The notes below the pieces were generated by a model that had not been told where the DNA came from, did no database searches, and saw only the letters and a program-made list of their open reading frames with translations. From Dermanyssus gallinae (lineage: Eukaryota > Arthropoda > Arachnida > Mesostigmata > Dermanyssidae), in contig QVRM01001034.1 in assembly GCA_003439945.1 (NCBI GenBank), positions 58,279 to 122,278 of the forward strand: a DNA stretch of 64,000 nucleotides, read 5' to 3'. Shown in pieces: positions 11,113 through 23,722 of this stretch (position 1 is its first letter; every line of letters begins with the position of its first letter). Position numbers and translations under genes: made by a program.

Positions 11113-14100
11113 GGGAAATATAGATACAGAAGCATTTATATGTGCCTTATATATATATATATATCATAAACAACACTATATAAAAACTGATAAATGTGGA
11201 TGAATGCATTTGTTTTAAGAGTGTACTGGCAAACCTTTATTGCTTTGAACATGAGATGCTAAAAATAAAACATCATTGGACCTCAATATATGCAAACTAT
11301 ACTCCATACGATTATGTATCCCTCCTTCGCTAGCCACGTTGTATGTTTCTTTCAGACAAAGCTAAACTTTTCTTCGAGCACACTGGTGTGGTTGACAGCA
11401 TATCAAACGAGTAACTCGTTCTCTCTTACAATTGTGCAAAATGTTGTGCCGGACAAAGCTATTTCCGATCGGCCATCTTGGTTTAAAAAGATTATGTTTT
11501 CATGTTCACTCCTAAACGGGACATTTCCGCCTCTGCCGCCATTCCATTGGGAAAGTGCTTATTTTTCCCTTCCAGTTTGACTAAACTATGTTTTATTGTT
11601 AACATATGCAGTAACGTATGCAGTTAATAATATGAGGAGGCTAAAAACATTTTACAGTGTTTAATAATTTAAAGGTGGAGGTAGATTTACTAGTCCCTCC
11701 ATTTGCATGATATCTCATTTTGAGAATGACTGGATCTATGCCTCATTCGTCGCGTGCGCACAGTCACATCAGTCAAGTCATCAGTTGCTGGGCCCAGAAT
11801 CAACAGGGAAGGAAGGCAATGGCCGCTCGCGGTCCTGGAAGCACAGCACGCAGCACAAACCGGCAAGACGCACATGCCCCTATAGGTGGAACAGCTGTGT
11901 CCAACGTCGGCTCCGTCATCAGTTACCAAATACGTCTGCAAACGGGGTTTATTTCTCTTCTTAGGCCAAATTTCTTGACCTCACACCAGGTTTAGTAACT
12001 CGACCAAACCCGCAGCAACGTAGTTGAGTCCAACGAGTCCTTCGAGCATTCGGCTCTTCAACTACGCCCAACTATGTCCCTCCAACCTTGGACGACATTG
12101 AGGTGACCAGCGTTTAAAAGTAATGTCTGCCATTAGCATTAACATAAGTAAGGTTGCAAGCTTTACTGAACGTGAAATCGAGTTCTGGAGAAGAGCGCCA
12201 AGGTCGCCGGCGTGGAGCAACACCTTGACAAACTTTGTCAATTTAGTAATTTTAGAATGCAAGCCCGAAACCCATACAAAAACATAGGCGGGGACTGAGA
12301 TTGTCCCCTTGGAGCACCCCCTGTTGTTCGAACCAAAGGGTCGTACTCGGGAACTTCGCGTCAAAGATAGCGGTGCCCTGTTGCATGATTGAGGCAGTTA
12401 GCTGGAGAAATATTAGTAAAACTAAAGTACAAAGTACGCAAGCTTCTTCGCAAACCGTTTCTTCAAGGCTGTGTCAAAGGATTCCACAAATACGATGTAA
12501 AGGAGTAGCGGATTATGGGAAACATTCGACTGAATCTCGCAAGAAGGCACGGAACAGGCAGTCATCGTGAAGTCTCCTTTTATAAATCCATACTTCTCGT
12601 CTAGAAAGCTATCAATGAAATCAAGAAAGGCCTCCAGTCGCTTGGTCAATATGCTTGTGAAGAGCTTTTATACCACACGCTTCTTCGCAATGTCAAGGCA
12701 AGATGATGGTATAAAAAACAACAAATGATGCAAGCAACGAAGTGAAGCGTTAGGATCACAAGATGTTCACACATGGTAAAATTGTTATATTGATCGTTTT
12801 TAACACTGACCATTATACAGCAGGAAAAAAAGGCGCAGATAATTTTCGGAGAGCCTTAAATAAATAATATAAAGCCAATGCGCAGGTAGATAGGACAAAG
12901 CAAGGAAGGTTTACCGTTAATTATCAACTCAAAAAACAAGGTAAAAACTCCCTGAATTTGAAAACAAGAATAAAGGATACCTTCGAAATGAAAGAACCGA
13001 GGAAGAGATGGATTTTCGACCTTTTGCCTTTGAGATTTCATGGATTTTCGACCTTTTGCCTTTGAGATCTTAGGGAGCCCAGGTAAAATTACTGAGATAG
13101 TTATTACTAAGATATGCAAGTGTCTAAGATTGGCCACGGAGGACCTGCGCGCTGGTGAATTTTTCCGGCAAAGGCTGTCATTAGATATACAACGTGGTAA
13201 CGCAACGGCGATGCTTGGTACCTTGTCCAGGTGGTCGACACCAGGCCTGGACCTAGGGCTGGTGTAGTTTGTCGTCACGTTCGCTGGGGGACAATTGTTA
13301 ACACCCCGTTATGAGCTAAATATAATAAATGCTATATTAAAGATATTGAACAATTTCTAAATGACTAAGCTACATCCTTGGAGCAATAGTCTAAGTCTGT
13401 TTTTATTTCTGGCTATTTTAATGGAGCATCGGAAATCTGAAGTGCTGAGAATGAAGACAGGAGGGGTAAACTCATCCTAGATCTGATAGTTGGTAATACA
13501 TGCTCTGGTTGGAGTCAACGAGGAGGGAAATACGGCAACCTGCCACAGAAAGGCAGCTGAGTCGCACATCGATATTACATATTTGTAATACAATTAGATT
13601 TCCGCATGCGTGACCGCCTTGTAAACTGAATGAAGCACCGGTTATCTTTTTTTTTGTTCTGAGTGGTTTTGGGAATGCATGATGCACATGCGCCACTAGC
13701 AGCCTGCGTGACTAGTGTGAGACTCGCAAACCCACTAAACCCGGATTCCTCCCCACCCTCTCCCCCCAGGCTCAGTATTACTTTGGCATTACACGGTTAT
13801 CTATCAGCAGGCTGTTTGTTATACTGATCTCCTGTATGGGAGCCACAACAAACAGGTATTTTAGCCTGCTTTAAAATGTGCGAGGATGCTTTTAAAAACT
13901 ACGCTGGGGGTGCTCTATCAGTCTGACTAAAGCACAACAAACATTCGTGCCTTGACGCGGGCCCATCGGACTGACATTGCTCAAAAGTTGACCAGTTTCC
14001 GATCGAATGAGCTACGGGCTACCTCCTATGGACTCCCAAAGCCGTCGCATGCACAGAGCTTATAATTTTTTGCCTGAGTATATAATGGCTAAATGAGTAT

Positions 14101-17100
14101 ATTGCAATAGTCCGCCGTCAGTACTGAATGTAACTTAGAAAGTATGCTTACACGGTTGTTAAGTAAGTCTTTATACTGCCATTACTCCTTGAATTGTAAT
14201 AAATGTGTGTTCTATTCTATTCTCAATCAGTGTTTCGTAACCAGTACTGCTGGCACGCAATCGGCCTTTGCCTTTGGACATCTTGCCCACTGTGCCTGTA
14301 TGTCATCACAACTATTGTAGACGTCTTGGTGTCTTGTTCAAGGACCCAGTTACATATGAGGTCCGTGACCTTGTGCATTGAGACTACGACAGAGGTGCCG
14401 ACAAGGATTGCCGATTGTCCGAAACGCAAAGTCTGCCATCGGCCACAAGAAGCAGGGCCTGGAACTTCACTTCCGGCGTGAAGTCAGCAAATTCACTTCT
14501 GTGGTGAGGGCGTCTATGGGATAGGTCATTCATTGAAAGGCAGCACTGATATCAATCCGCCGACAGATCACAGCTTCTCAGCATATATGTGAAGCTGCTT
14601 GCCCAGAGCAGCCATCGTCGGACCCTACGAACAGGAGGTGCTCTGCTATTACCCACCTTCCAAGTTCATCCAAGCTTTCAGAAGCTGAAGGTCCTTTAGA
14701 TCAAGCTTTAAGGTTCTAATTCCCTCAGGTAGAAACGAGGCGTTCCGTTCCAGATCCGTTCAAGCGCTATAATAGCGACGCGTGTGCATTTTGACAACTA
14801 GACTCAAGCGCAAACGGTATTTTCCGATATATAAAATAATAATCTTGGTCCTTAAGTATGCGTTTCAATCTAGAGCTTCTTTCAGCTGTAAGAATATAAA
14901 CGCGTTAGAGCTATTTTAGAGCTTTGTGACGCTGTAAGCACTGTTCTTGAAATGTGACCACCCATATATGTTTATCTATGTGCATACACACCTGGGGGCT
15001 TTGCGTGCGAACTAAGACGATAAGAAACTCAAAGAAACGCAGCCTTCGCGTGAGATATGGGTGGACGATGGGAAATCGCATGGGATGTTGAAATAAGCAC
15101 GTGTAGTTGATGACGACCTGAAAAGATTTGACTGTATTACAAAGGAAAGCATCTTCCATCGGATGTCTGTTATATACCAACAGTTATAGGCAGTCTACTA
15201 AATCAAACTAGGCGAAAGTCTCCACGGCCTATGTAGATTCAAACACCGTTGTTACGTATCTTGCACAGTAATGCTAATTAGATGAGATATATATGTTTTT
15301 ATATACATAGTTTAGGTTCGACGAATAATAAAGCTTAGGCTTTAGTAGGCTCACACAAAAACATAAATTTTTATTTTAAAAATGATAAGCTACCCAAGTA
15401 CGCCTGCATAGTCTCTGAATACCTCAGAAATCATGCAGGGGTTTTAACATCTACGGCGCTATATACGAGTGTTAATGTAATATACATCATCAGTAATGTG
15501 CGTAACTGTAAAACTGCCCCACGTCAACAATCACTTCATACGTACTAACGTGTAACGACCGATCTTTCTCTACAAAATTTAGTTTACGAGTGTTTAAAGG
15601 GTAAATCTTATGTACTATAAGCATACTCTGTCTGGGACACGCAAAATATAGACGCGTTTCACAGGAATCACAGAAAAGATACTCGTTCGTGTTTTATCTG
15701 AGTACGATAAAATTATCAAATATACCTTATAAGAAAGATATTTAATTGTAGATTTAGACTATTTTTTTTATTTATATACGGTTAACAATTGTGTTGTTTG
15801 AACGTATTTACGACACGCGTACTTTTAAGCACTAGGGGAGCAAAATTGTAAGCATTATCTTTGAGCACGTAAAACGCTACCAGTCAAGCCAATCACGAGG
15901 TAACCCTTCATCACCCATTATATCTACCTTGTCAAAGCATTCAGACACCGACAGTTATAGCTTATGGACCTCGGCCATAGCCACAAAAATATACCCTCAC
16001 CCATGAGCAGCTTGATCAATAGCACTAAACAATTAATATATTTGTTAAATTTAGTAGGTTGCAGCTCAATGTTTCTCATGCTTTATTATTACAGAAATTT
16101 ATTCTGAGCGTCTTATCTTTTTATTTTCATTTCCAACACCCATCTTAGCATTTCCTAAGCTTTTTTGGGTCCCGAAATCAATTTATTGGGGTTTTTCAGA
16201 GAACACGCTGCTTCTTTTCTTTTGCGGACACGGACTAAATGCCAGACCACCTTGCTTAACGTAACCAGGGACCTTTCCAACGACGATAATTCACAACCAT
16301 GGATCTAAGCTGACACAAGGCACAAAAAGCAATCAATTTAGGGGATCAAAACTAAAATTTGCGCCAATTAAAAGGGTTCTTTGGAAACTCGAATGAAGTC
16401 TTTCCCATTGGGATCTCATAAAAAGTGCAGCAGAATGTGAATGGTGTGCCCAGATCAGACGAAGCCGTTCTGCTGGCTCTACACTGTAACAGTTTTAAAC
16501 TATTTTTGAATACTAAACCGCGAAATGTTCCAAAAATGGTCTGTTAAGCATCTTAGACAAGGGGACCACAAAGGGTTTTCGGAAAGAGAATTTATTAAGG
16601 ACGACGCATGAACATAGCAGGTAGTGTTGACCATAGTAGTATATACTTGGTGTACACGTGGCCACTGTCACCTGCAGGACCAGGCGAAAGGTTTAAGGCG
16701 TTGAATACGTCCAGGCCCGTGACCTTCCATCTGACCTGCTTAACTTTAGTTTAACTCCTTTATTTTTCCTGTTATATAAATCCCACAAGGTCGTGATGTA
16801 CGCTGGCACGCCTGACTCATCATTTAGATTTCATAAACTGAGGTTCCGTTGCTGTTTCTTTTCAAATGAAATGACACGTAAAAAGTTGGTTCAAAAACTA
16901 GGCATTTGGCTCTAGATGGTTGGAAAAGCGAAACGACCTCGATGGCTTAGGGTGACGATGAGGAAGAAGAAGAAGAAGACGTTAAGTGACAAAAGCTCAG
17001 TCCACAAACATGATTTTAAGAAGGCCTACAACGGAATGAAGCTTTTACGACTTCGATTGAAGCCAGGCACTCAAGGACTCGGTCTTCCTCGGACATGTGG

Positions 17101-17771
17101 TTACGCACATCAGCTACTTCCTTTCGAAGGAGAATTTAGACTGTAAATAATCGATGATTGTGTATTGACGATATGATACAATAATATTTTAGCAAGATCG
17201 TTAGCACTGTAAACTTGCGGTCATGACAATAAGACAATTAAATTAAACGCGAAAGATAGGCTGAATATAATGAAGCTGAATAACATAATAAAAAACGTAG
17301 TATTATATGAAACATAAGATGAATCAATGTCTTGCAATTGCACATTTTGTGCTCCTGTGTCGAGCAACAACACCAGTATTACGGATTTTAGTTATATCAT
17401 TCTCACTCCGACACAAGACTTCTCAATGACCATGTTTCTTTGGAAAACAAATATTCACTTTAACGAGTTCTACAGTTTCCTATGTCGCTTTCTAAATATT
17501 TGTTGAAGACTCTGCTTAGTGCATGCATCCGGATACCTACACATTTAGTGATGCTAGGTAGATAGTTTATTAAAACCAGAATATTAGGTAAGCGTTAATT
17601 GCGGTCATACCTTTAAACTGAGAAGTAGTGGGTACATTCCACCCTGAATCGGAAGCGAGAACAATCTTAAACCAAATTTTAACAGTCCGATGCTGCCAGC
17701 CAACAGAAACACCTGTATGAACGAAGACACATTAGATAACCAATATGTATACATAATGATTGCCAAAATGT

Positions 17772-17808
<37 letters not shown>

Positions 17809-18495
17809 ACAGTCCCTCATTTAGGATGTCTTCTTTATAAATTGTTTCTATGTAGGTATTTTGTAGCTCTCTACTGGAGCATATCAATCACACTTGTTTT
17901 CTACTTTGGGGCAATATTTCTCTCTCGCCAAGTTTGCGTTTGAATAAGATGCTTGCGTGTTGACCTGTCAGATTGCTAAACCTTTCATCATAAAGGCATA
18001 AGTAACCCAGTTTATATATATATGTACAGTACTTTGTATTTCAAAATTTTAACCGACCCCAGTGAGGTCTTCCGGTTTGCTTTGCTTGAAGTGCCATTCA
18101 TCAGCTACACACATCCCGACTTCGCGTCAGTCGGTAGCGGCGGTGCGCTTGGTTCAAAAAAGTGATGAAAACGAGGTTTGGCGATTTTTAAGGGGTCGAT
18201 AATGGAGGAAACTACTAAAAATGACATGCCATATCTTTCTTAGTTTAAGAAAGTGGCAGGTCTCAGCCGTGCCGAAGTGCAGTGGCAAGCCCTCTTTCTG
18301 GGGTCTCCTCTTTCTAGATCACACAGCTTCCAGCACCAGGTGAGTTTTGTAGTAAAAACAAAATCACATGTTCTAAAGTAGAAAAAAAAGGTGCCACACG
18401 TGTATTGCAGCGGGTAGGGGGTTATTTTAATGGAGCCAAAACACTTTCAAAAATTAAATATTTTGTTTTCTTAAAAACATCAAACATTTTGCACC

Positions 18496-18535
<40 letters not shown>

Positions 18536-21500
18536 AAACGTTTAAGGTAGAAATAAAGTACACATTTGCATATACGCATGTATGTCATGTGGTATACACG
18601 TAGTCATAATACCCGCACGTTCTGTCTCAGCTGGAGCAGCATACTTTGATCAAGCTTCTTAAGCACGTCAATTGCGTAGGGAATGGGGACTTGGCACGGG
18701 ACAACATGGCAGCGAAATGCAACCCGTTCCACTCGTTCCAGGAAGGCTTTGTCCTCAATAAGACCCGAAAACCACGTCGGTGCTGCATATGTCAGTAGTG
18801 GCAGTACGTATGTAGTATACAGTTGGGCGTACAGCTCAGGAGAGCGTACAGCAAACGATTGGAAGATCCAAATTGCACGTTGAGAAGTCCTCGTGACAAC
18901 ATCAGTTACATGTTCAGAGCATTTTAATTTATTGCTCGTAAGGACTCCTAGAAATTTTATAACTTTAAGTTTGCACAACTCTTGATTTCCGATGTTCTAG
19001 GGTTGTCTCGCATTTACATATCTGAAATGCAGGACACCACATTTATGGGTGGACAGGTCCATTTCAAGGGCGTCCGCCCAGTCCTTGAAAGTTCCAACCG
19101 TTGTCTGAAGACGACATCTGCCCTCTAGAGTGCGGGATCGATTGTGAAGTTTCACATCATCATCAGCGTATACTTTAGCTTCAACTCCTTGTGAGATTAT
19201 ATATTTGAGTGAATCAGTGTATAGAATATAAATCAATGGTATGAGGATCGTTCCTTGCTAAAAGCCGGATGACACTCGACCTACCGCAGAATACTGTCCA
19301 TTTACGCACACCCGGAAAGTTCTGTCTCGGAGAAACGCAGTGAGCCAGTTTAATAGGCGTTCTTCACTTCAAAGTGGGGTAGAGTTTGAAGTAGTTTAGA
19401 GTGCGTCGTATACTCTTATCATTACATCTATTAAGCCAAGGCAGCAGACATTTCGACCGAGGTGCCACCACTGATTAATTAGGTCCGAGGCGTTAACCTG
19501 CCGGTCCGGAATAGGTTGTCAGTCACCTATCCGTACAGCTAAGGGCCTTAACATTCCTCGGATCACGACAATATGACAATATGAGTTTATTGCCACATCA
19601 TTTATATCGTATGGCTTGCCTCCCATGATCGACGGACAAAGGGAATATTACTATACAGGAGTTCACATATTACATTCACTTTCTATTTGCGAGGAAGGTG
19701 CCCGCAACACGCAAAATTAGTGCACGTTACGGGGACGCACTGGAAGTAGAGTCATAGTTACTTCCGAAGGCCTTTTCCACTTATGCTAATTGCTGAGAAG
19801 AAGGCAATCTTCGTACATTGCCTAGCTTCCCTTTAAGGGAGACAAGAGCCGTACTGTATCGTTTATTTGGGCCGTGAACACCGTTCCCGTGTAATAAACC
19901 CGAAGACCAATATACATATATAACAAGAGTTAGCAAATTCCAATAGTCGGCCGCCGCATCTTGTCTTCACAAAACCTCTCAGGCCCTGACGCAGTCACTA
20001 CAAGTACCTCTGGGTATCGCATGGATACCTGCACACATATGATCTCTAGGTTGTGCCTCAGTTCGCTGGATTTCTGACTGCATAACGTGGGCATCACGGG
20101 TTTCTCGACCCTTCCTTAAGCCGAATTGCTCCGATGAAAGGGCCTGTTTAACCACGTGCTCGATCCGCAAAAAATAACGAATTTGCAAAAAATCTTCTAT
20201 AGTATGCACTCCAACGCGACTCAACGATAAAGATTTGTATCTTATTTGTCACTACCATACCCTTGAATAAGTGGGAACACTTGTCGGAATGTCAGACTCT
20301 CTGTAAAATAACAATAAATAAATCACAAAGAGTTTTCGTCGAGAGCGTACTCAAAGTGAACCCGCTTGGGCCCTGAGCTCTCTCTCTCTCTCTTCGGAAG
20401 AGGCCGTAGGGCCTGGCACACCTCGTCAACCCAAAACGGCGGAATCATGTTGTGCTGCTCTAACATACGCGTAAGCTGTGCAACGTGTGATAAGGATCAA
20501 GGCGTTACGATCGAATAGAATACCAGTTAGGTAACCCCTAACTGTCCGTAACTGGAAGGATGATTCATCGCCCTAGCGCATTGCAAGATATGCACTGAGC
20601 AGCTGTCATTTCTATTGGCGCGAGTGTTCCACTTGTTTATATCCTTTTTCCACCCAAAGAAGCTTACACCTGGCTTGTGGCCTAGGTAAAAGGGCCAAGA
20701 GAAAACTACGGACGTGATCTCCTCTACCGTAATATTTTCCATTTCACTGCACTTATCATCGTCCTCTCTCCAGCAGGTGACAGGTGGTGTCGATTTCAGG
20801 GCTAACCTCACGACCGTTTTACCACTCCATCTAAAAGAGATAGATCAATCTGTTTCATTACAGACTAGCGCAGCCGGTTGAATTGGTTTCGCCAAATATC
20901 GGCAATACCGACAACGGCCAACACTGGTAGATGCTTTCGGGCCGCTCCCTTGAGCAAATCGAGGGTTCTAACTTCACAGTTGTAGAACAACAAGTCATTG
21001 GTGCTACCCTTCGCGTACTATTCTACATAGGAGCACAGCATAACCGCCCTACGTATTCGTTTTGAAAACTGCTCTCACAGTTTTGCCCCTGCCATTTATG
21101 CCACCTTCAAAGTGCAGATCTTCTTAAACCTGGCCATAGACTTCTAAATCGAGTAGGCCAACGCATCGATTGCACTGCTCCGATTGTTACTTCTTTGACG
21201 TTTTTTAACCACGATACATTTGTTGGTCACGGCTGCCTCTCCCTTCTGTTGTGAATCAGTAGACTTTGACTTGCTCGAATAGAAGACTGAATAGAAGATC
21301 CGCCCCTATCTGTATTATATTAAGGAAATCACTCTTTATGTTCGGAAGTGAGCGTAGGACCTCTGAAACACCTCGTCCACCTTGAAAGGCAGAATCTCGT
21401 TGTGCTGTCCCTGAGTGAGAGGAGCGGACGCTTATGTACAACATAAGACGTCTGCTGCCGGTTTCGTTGGTCGTACGTAGCTGGCGGTGCATTGCCAGCG

Positions 21501-21887
21501 CTTTCTCTGCCGTGCGCCAGTCGTGCGGTTATTCCGCCTGGTTCCGTCTCTGGCGATCCGCCTTTTGTGGTCAACACACTGCAGTATTACACCAGGGTTG
21601 TCACTTGGTGTGGCAAATTGTTTGAACCTGCGGTTTGCACCTTCAATTCCGCCACAGCCCGCTTCTGAAGTTCCGAGTGTGCTAGTAACAATTTAACAAC
21701 GTTTTACTGTAGTTCACTGAGTCCCCTGGCTTAGCTCAGCAGGGGTCACGGCCTCCTGGGATCTATTCGCCAAGACAATGCGCATACTGGAGGAGAGACG
21801 GGGTTTCGACGACCCCCGTGAAACACATCTTCTGACCATCCATGCACACCACTAGTCGTTCACCGAACATCACGATTGCTAGCAGAC

Positions 21888-21953
<66 letters not shown>

Positions 21954-22391
21954 AGCTCAAAACTACTTAAAACGCTTTGCAAATATCATTTTTTTCTTCG
22001 GTATTAATAAATATAACTTTATATGACGACTGTATAGTAGTTATGTACCATCTAGAAATGCAAAATTATTGTGAAATAAACCATATATGTATGTAATATA
22101 ATTATATGCACCTGCTGCGCAAAACAAGCGAAGACGCACCATGTTGAAGAATCGCCGTGTTCCCATACGCGCCTCGAGGACGATGCCCTTGTAGGCGAAG
22201 CTCATCACGCAGAATAGTGCATCGAGGGATGATCGGTAGTAGAACAAAGATCCAATGACGTCGTGCAGTAGCGCGCCGACAGGTGACGTAAAACGCTCTG
22301 GACTTAGAAGCGATGGATAGCACGCAGCCGCTAAGGATCCCAGCGTAAACGCCCTTTAAAAACGATCATACCGGTGCACAAACTTGCTCAA

Positions 22392-22463
<72 letters not shown>

Positions 22464-22476
22464 CTATATATATATA

Positions 22477-22511
<35 letters not shown>

Positions 22512-22513
22512 TC

Positions 22514-22546
<33 letters not shown>

Positions 22547-23722
22547 TATATACATGTGGTGCGAGAAAACACCAACTTAGTTGTTCGTTTCAATTAAATT
22601 GATATTTTGCACTGTTATGATAGCTCAAATATAAACGTAAAAATAAAGTCAAATGACTTTACTCCATGAAGAATAATCACAAGTGATAAATATAAAATAT
22701 TAAATTATAAATTAATAAAGCAAGCGTACCAGGTTTTCCAGAGACATAGAGGCCAAAGATTGATCCTCAGAGATGCCGGTTATGCTCTACGTGTATGCAT
22801 AGTTGATATGCGACAGACGCGCACGTGACTAGTCATTACTGTGTGTCAGTGTTTAGGTGTTTTTAAGAGGTTTAACTGCTCAACGGTGCGTTGGTGAGAT
22901 TCTGTTCTACTAACCTGAACCCCATATAACATGATTGCATAACAAGCAAGAGCCATCACTCCATGAACATTAAGAACATGTCGTTGTCTTAAGTGCAAGG
23001 AACCCAGGTAAACTGACTAAATTATGTGTTCATTGACACCGACGAAGTGGTTGAAGTAAGGTCGCCTTCAATTTGGGGTTGCACGAAACATCAATGTAAA
23101 TCTAATAAGGGCCAAACATAAATGTATACTCCTGCTGACGGTACAAAGAGGAATAAACTCCTGCTGACGGTACAAAGAGAAATAAACCCCTCATAACGTT
23201 ACAGAGATATAAACAGGCTTGTAGCAGGTGCCGTTACTGGTAGAAGCGCAGGCCTGCAAAATTAAGCGACTGCACCGCACTTATTTTCGTCCTGGATTAT
23301 CCGCGTGCTTCTATTTGTGCTGGGGCATTTTCCGGGTATCACGATAACGAAATGCACACACAAGATCGAAACGCTCCACCAGTTTGGTTGATCTATTCAC
23401 AGTTTTCAGTATCACAATCTCGTATCACACACGCTCTCTTTCACAGTCAACAAGCTCTATCACACGAATATCCATCCCTCTCTACCATTTCTCTACCGTT
23501 AGCCTGTAGCCGCTCTCGGATGTTCGATACGAACCTAGTAAACGGTGGCAGGAGAGCCGGTTCTGTGTGCCATAGTAACAGGGCGAGTATTGGAACGTAG
23601 TTAAACGAATTGATGGCTGCACCAATGTCGGAGAGCGTCGCGCTGACAGGAACATTCTTCAGGTTCGACAGTTGCACATACGCCGCCTGAGCCTTCTCCC
23701 AGGGCTGCGACAGAAGAGCCAT
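9390..23722 (-). CDS. multi-pass membrane protein gene (4 exons), family not recognised
   Basis: Exons on the minus strand: 23722-23535, 22353-22140, 17712-17611, 10882-9390. Every junction has AG/GT, and the phases fit: 2, then 0, then 0. The first three exons give 168 codons. The last is 1,493 bases, and dropping the one extra base at each of two frame breaks (about 10840 and 10200) leaves exactly 497 codons including the stop, for a protein of about 664 residues. Hydrophobic segments lie near residues 42-58, 63-75, 110-125, 135-150, 170-183, 235-248, 270-290, 303-325, 328-337 and 403-445. Residues about 338-390 and 450-664 are rich in Ala, Thr and Ser. The fold may be rhomboid-like in its N-terminal half, but I cannot name the family. 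More exons could hide in the long introns. It faces left, like SSRP1. Confidence 0.6.
10883..12059. other. intron of membrane-protein gene
   Basis: Intron DNA with TA arrays at 11076-11112 and 11148-11164. No exon with matching phase was found here. Confidence 0.4.
11076..11112. repeat. (TA)n microsatellite
   Basis: Nearly pure TA run with one TATTATA interruption, followed by a second run at about 11148-11164. Confidence 0.9.
12060..12720 (-). pseudogene. non-LTR retrotransposon reverse transcriptase fragment
   Basis: Minus strand, in RT order. An upstream part reads [20 protein letters not shown] and [11 protein letters not shown], matching the QYGFRKGRST and D..KAFD motifs. Then in another frame comes [13 protein letters not shown] (family GV.QGDPLSPLLF), then [13 protein letters not shown] where YADDL is expected. 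Frames change at least twice, and the catalytic YADD has become HAGD, so it is inactive. Confidence 0.65.
13008..13070. repeat. 32-bp tandem duplication
   Basis: ATGGATTTTCGACCTTTTGC with the following 12 bases occurs twice head to tail, almost without change. Confidence 0.85.
13650..13790 (-). repeat. poly-A-tailed LINE-like 3' end, minus copy
   Basis: An oligo-T run at about 13647-13656 (the tail, in reverse), then GGGAATGCATGATGCACATG, GTGAGACTCGCAAACCCACT and CCGGATTCC. Nearly identical over about 80 bases to 63920-64000 and related to 55262-55390. Confidence 0.6.
13791..17610. other. intron of membrane-protein gene, nothing recognised
   Basis: AT-rich DNA. Open frames at 14203-14481 (+) and 14911-15180 (-) have no family resemblance or paired splice sites of the right phase. 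Confidence 0.35.
17611..17712 (-). CDS. membrane-protein gene, exon 3
   Basis: A 102-base, phase 0/0 exon with acceptor TTCATACAG|GTG and donor TTTAAAG|GTATGA. It encodes 34 residues from [12 protein letters not shown] to LLLSLK, strongly hydrophobic with a GGMYP turn. It sits alone between LINE-filled introns and is recognised only because its splice sites and phase match its neighbours. Confidence 0.55.
17775..17805. repeat. (TA)n microsatellite
   Basis: Pure TA run 63 bases upstream (on the minus strand) of exon 3 of the membrane-protein gene. Confidence 0.95.
18499..18533. repeat. (TA)n microsatellite
   Basis: Pure TA run about 70 bases from the 3' end of the LINE fragment at 18604-19420. 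Confidence 0.95.
18604..19420 (-). pseudogene. Jockey/CR1-type LINE reverse transcriptase, C-terminal half
   Basis: On the minus strand the order is [21 protein letters not shown] (family SGVPQGSVLGPLL), [10 protein letters not shown] (catalytic YADD), then [18 protein letters not shown] and [19 protein letters not shown] (the post-RT region typical of Jockey/CR1 LINEs). An in-frame stop in the QG motif and a frame change near 18990 show it is dead. It lies in the intron between exons 2 and 3 of the membrane-protein gene, same strand. Confidence 0.85.
19426..19770. repeat. dispersed repeat family R, copy 2
   Basis: Starts with TTAAGCCAAGGCAGCAG, exactly as the copy at 62388. It then shares TTAACC, CACGACAATATGACAATAT, TATCGTATGGCTTGCCTCCC, GAGGAAGGTGCCCG and AGAGTCATAGTTACTTCCG. 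It directly abuts the upstream (on the minus strand) edge of the LINE fragment. Confidence 0.6.
20388..20462 (-). repeat. coding-like repeat V, copy 1
   Basis: The minus-strand translation [20 protein letters not shown] is clearly related to [18 protein letters not shown] at 21339-21413. The DNA is about 70% alike by eye. Selection-like spacing of differences suggests a fragment of a repeated protein-coding element; the family is not recognised. Confidence 0.45.
21339..21413 (-). repeat. coding-like repeat V, copy 2
   Basis: Partner of 20388-20462. Both copies lie in the intron between exons 2 and 3 of the membrane-protein gene, on its strand. Confidence 0.45.
21891..21951. repeat. (TA)n microsatellite, 61 bp
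   Basis: Thirty uninterrupted TA units. Confidence 0.95.
22140..22353 (-). CDS. membrane-protein gene, exon 2
   Basis: Acceptor TTTTTAAAG|GGCG, donor AACATG|GTGCGT. It has 214 bases: one to finish Arg63, then 71 codons from [10 protein letters not shown] to RRFFNM. It carries two hydrophobic stretches. The segment ending [14 protein letters not shown] resembles the loop after the second helix of rhomboid-like folds, which is a weak analogy. Confidence 0.6.
22398..22555. repeat. compound (TA)n array, about 158 bp
   Basis: Several TA runs broken by TATTATA, TCTATA, TTTATATG, TACATA and TTCATA steps. It lies 45 bases upstream (on the minus strand) of exon 2 of the membrane-protein gene, so it takes the place where a branch point and pyrimidine tract would be expected. 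Confidence 0.9.
23128..23186. repeat. 29-bp tandem repeat, two copies plus a decayed third
   Basis: ACTCCTGCTGACGGTACAAA with the following bases to AATAA occurs twice. A weaker third unit (CCCCTCATAACGTTACAGAG) follows. Confidence 0.75.
23535..23722 (-). CDS. membrane-protein gene, exon 1
   Basis: Starts at ATG 23722-23720 in the context GACCAATGGC. Encodes [10 protein letters not shown] to PPFT, 62 residues plus two bases, with the first hydrophobic segment [11 protein letters not shown]. The donor is ACTAG|GTTCGT. The split codon joins the next exon as AG+G (Arg). Any 5' UTR beyond 23722 is not defined. Confidence 0.6.

Noticed and set aside
21726..21780. tRNA gene from TGGCTTAGCTCAGC
   Set aside because: Only an A-box-like string; no B box at the right distance and no cloverleaf.
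22374..22602. Open frames made of Tyr-Ile repeats, here and at other TA arrays
   Set aside because: They are translations of (TA)n and carry no independent coding sign.
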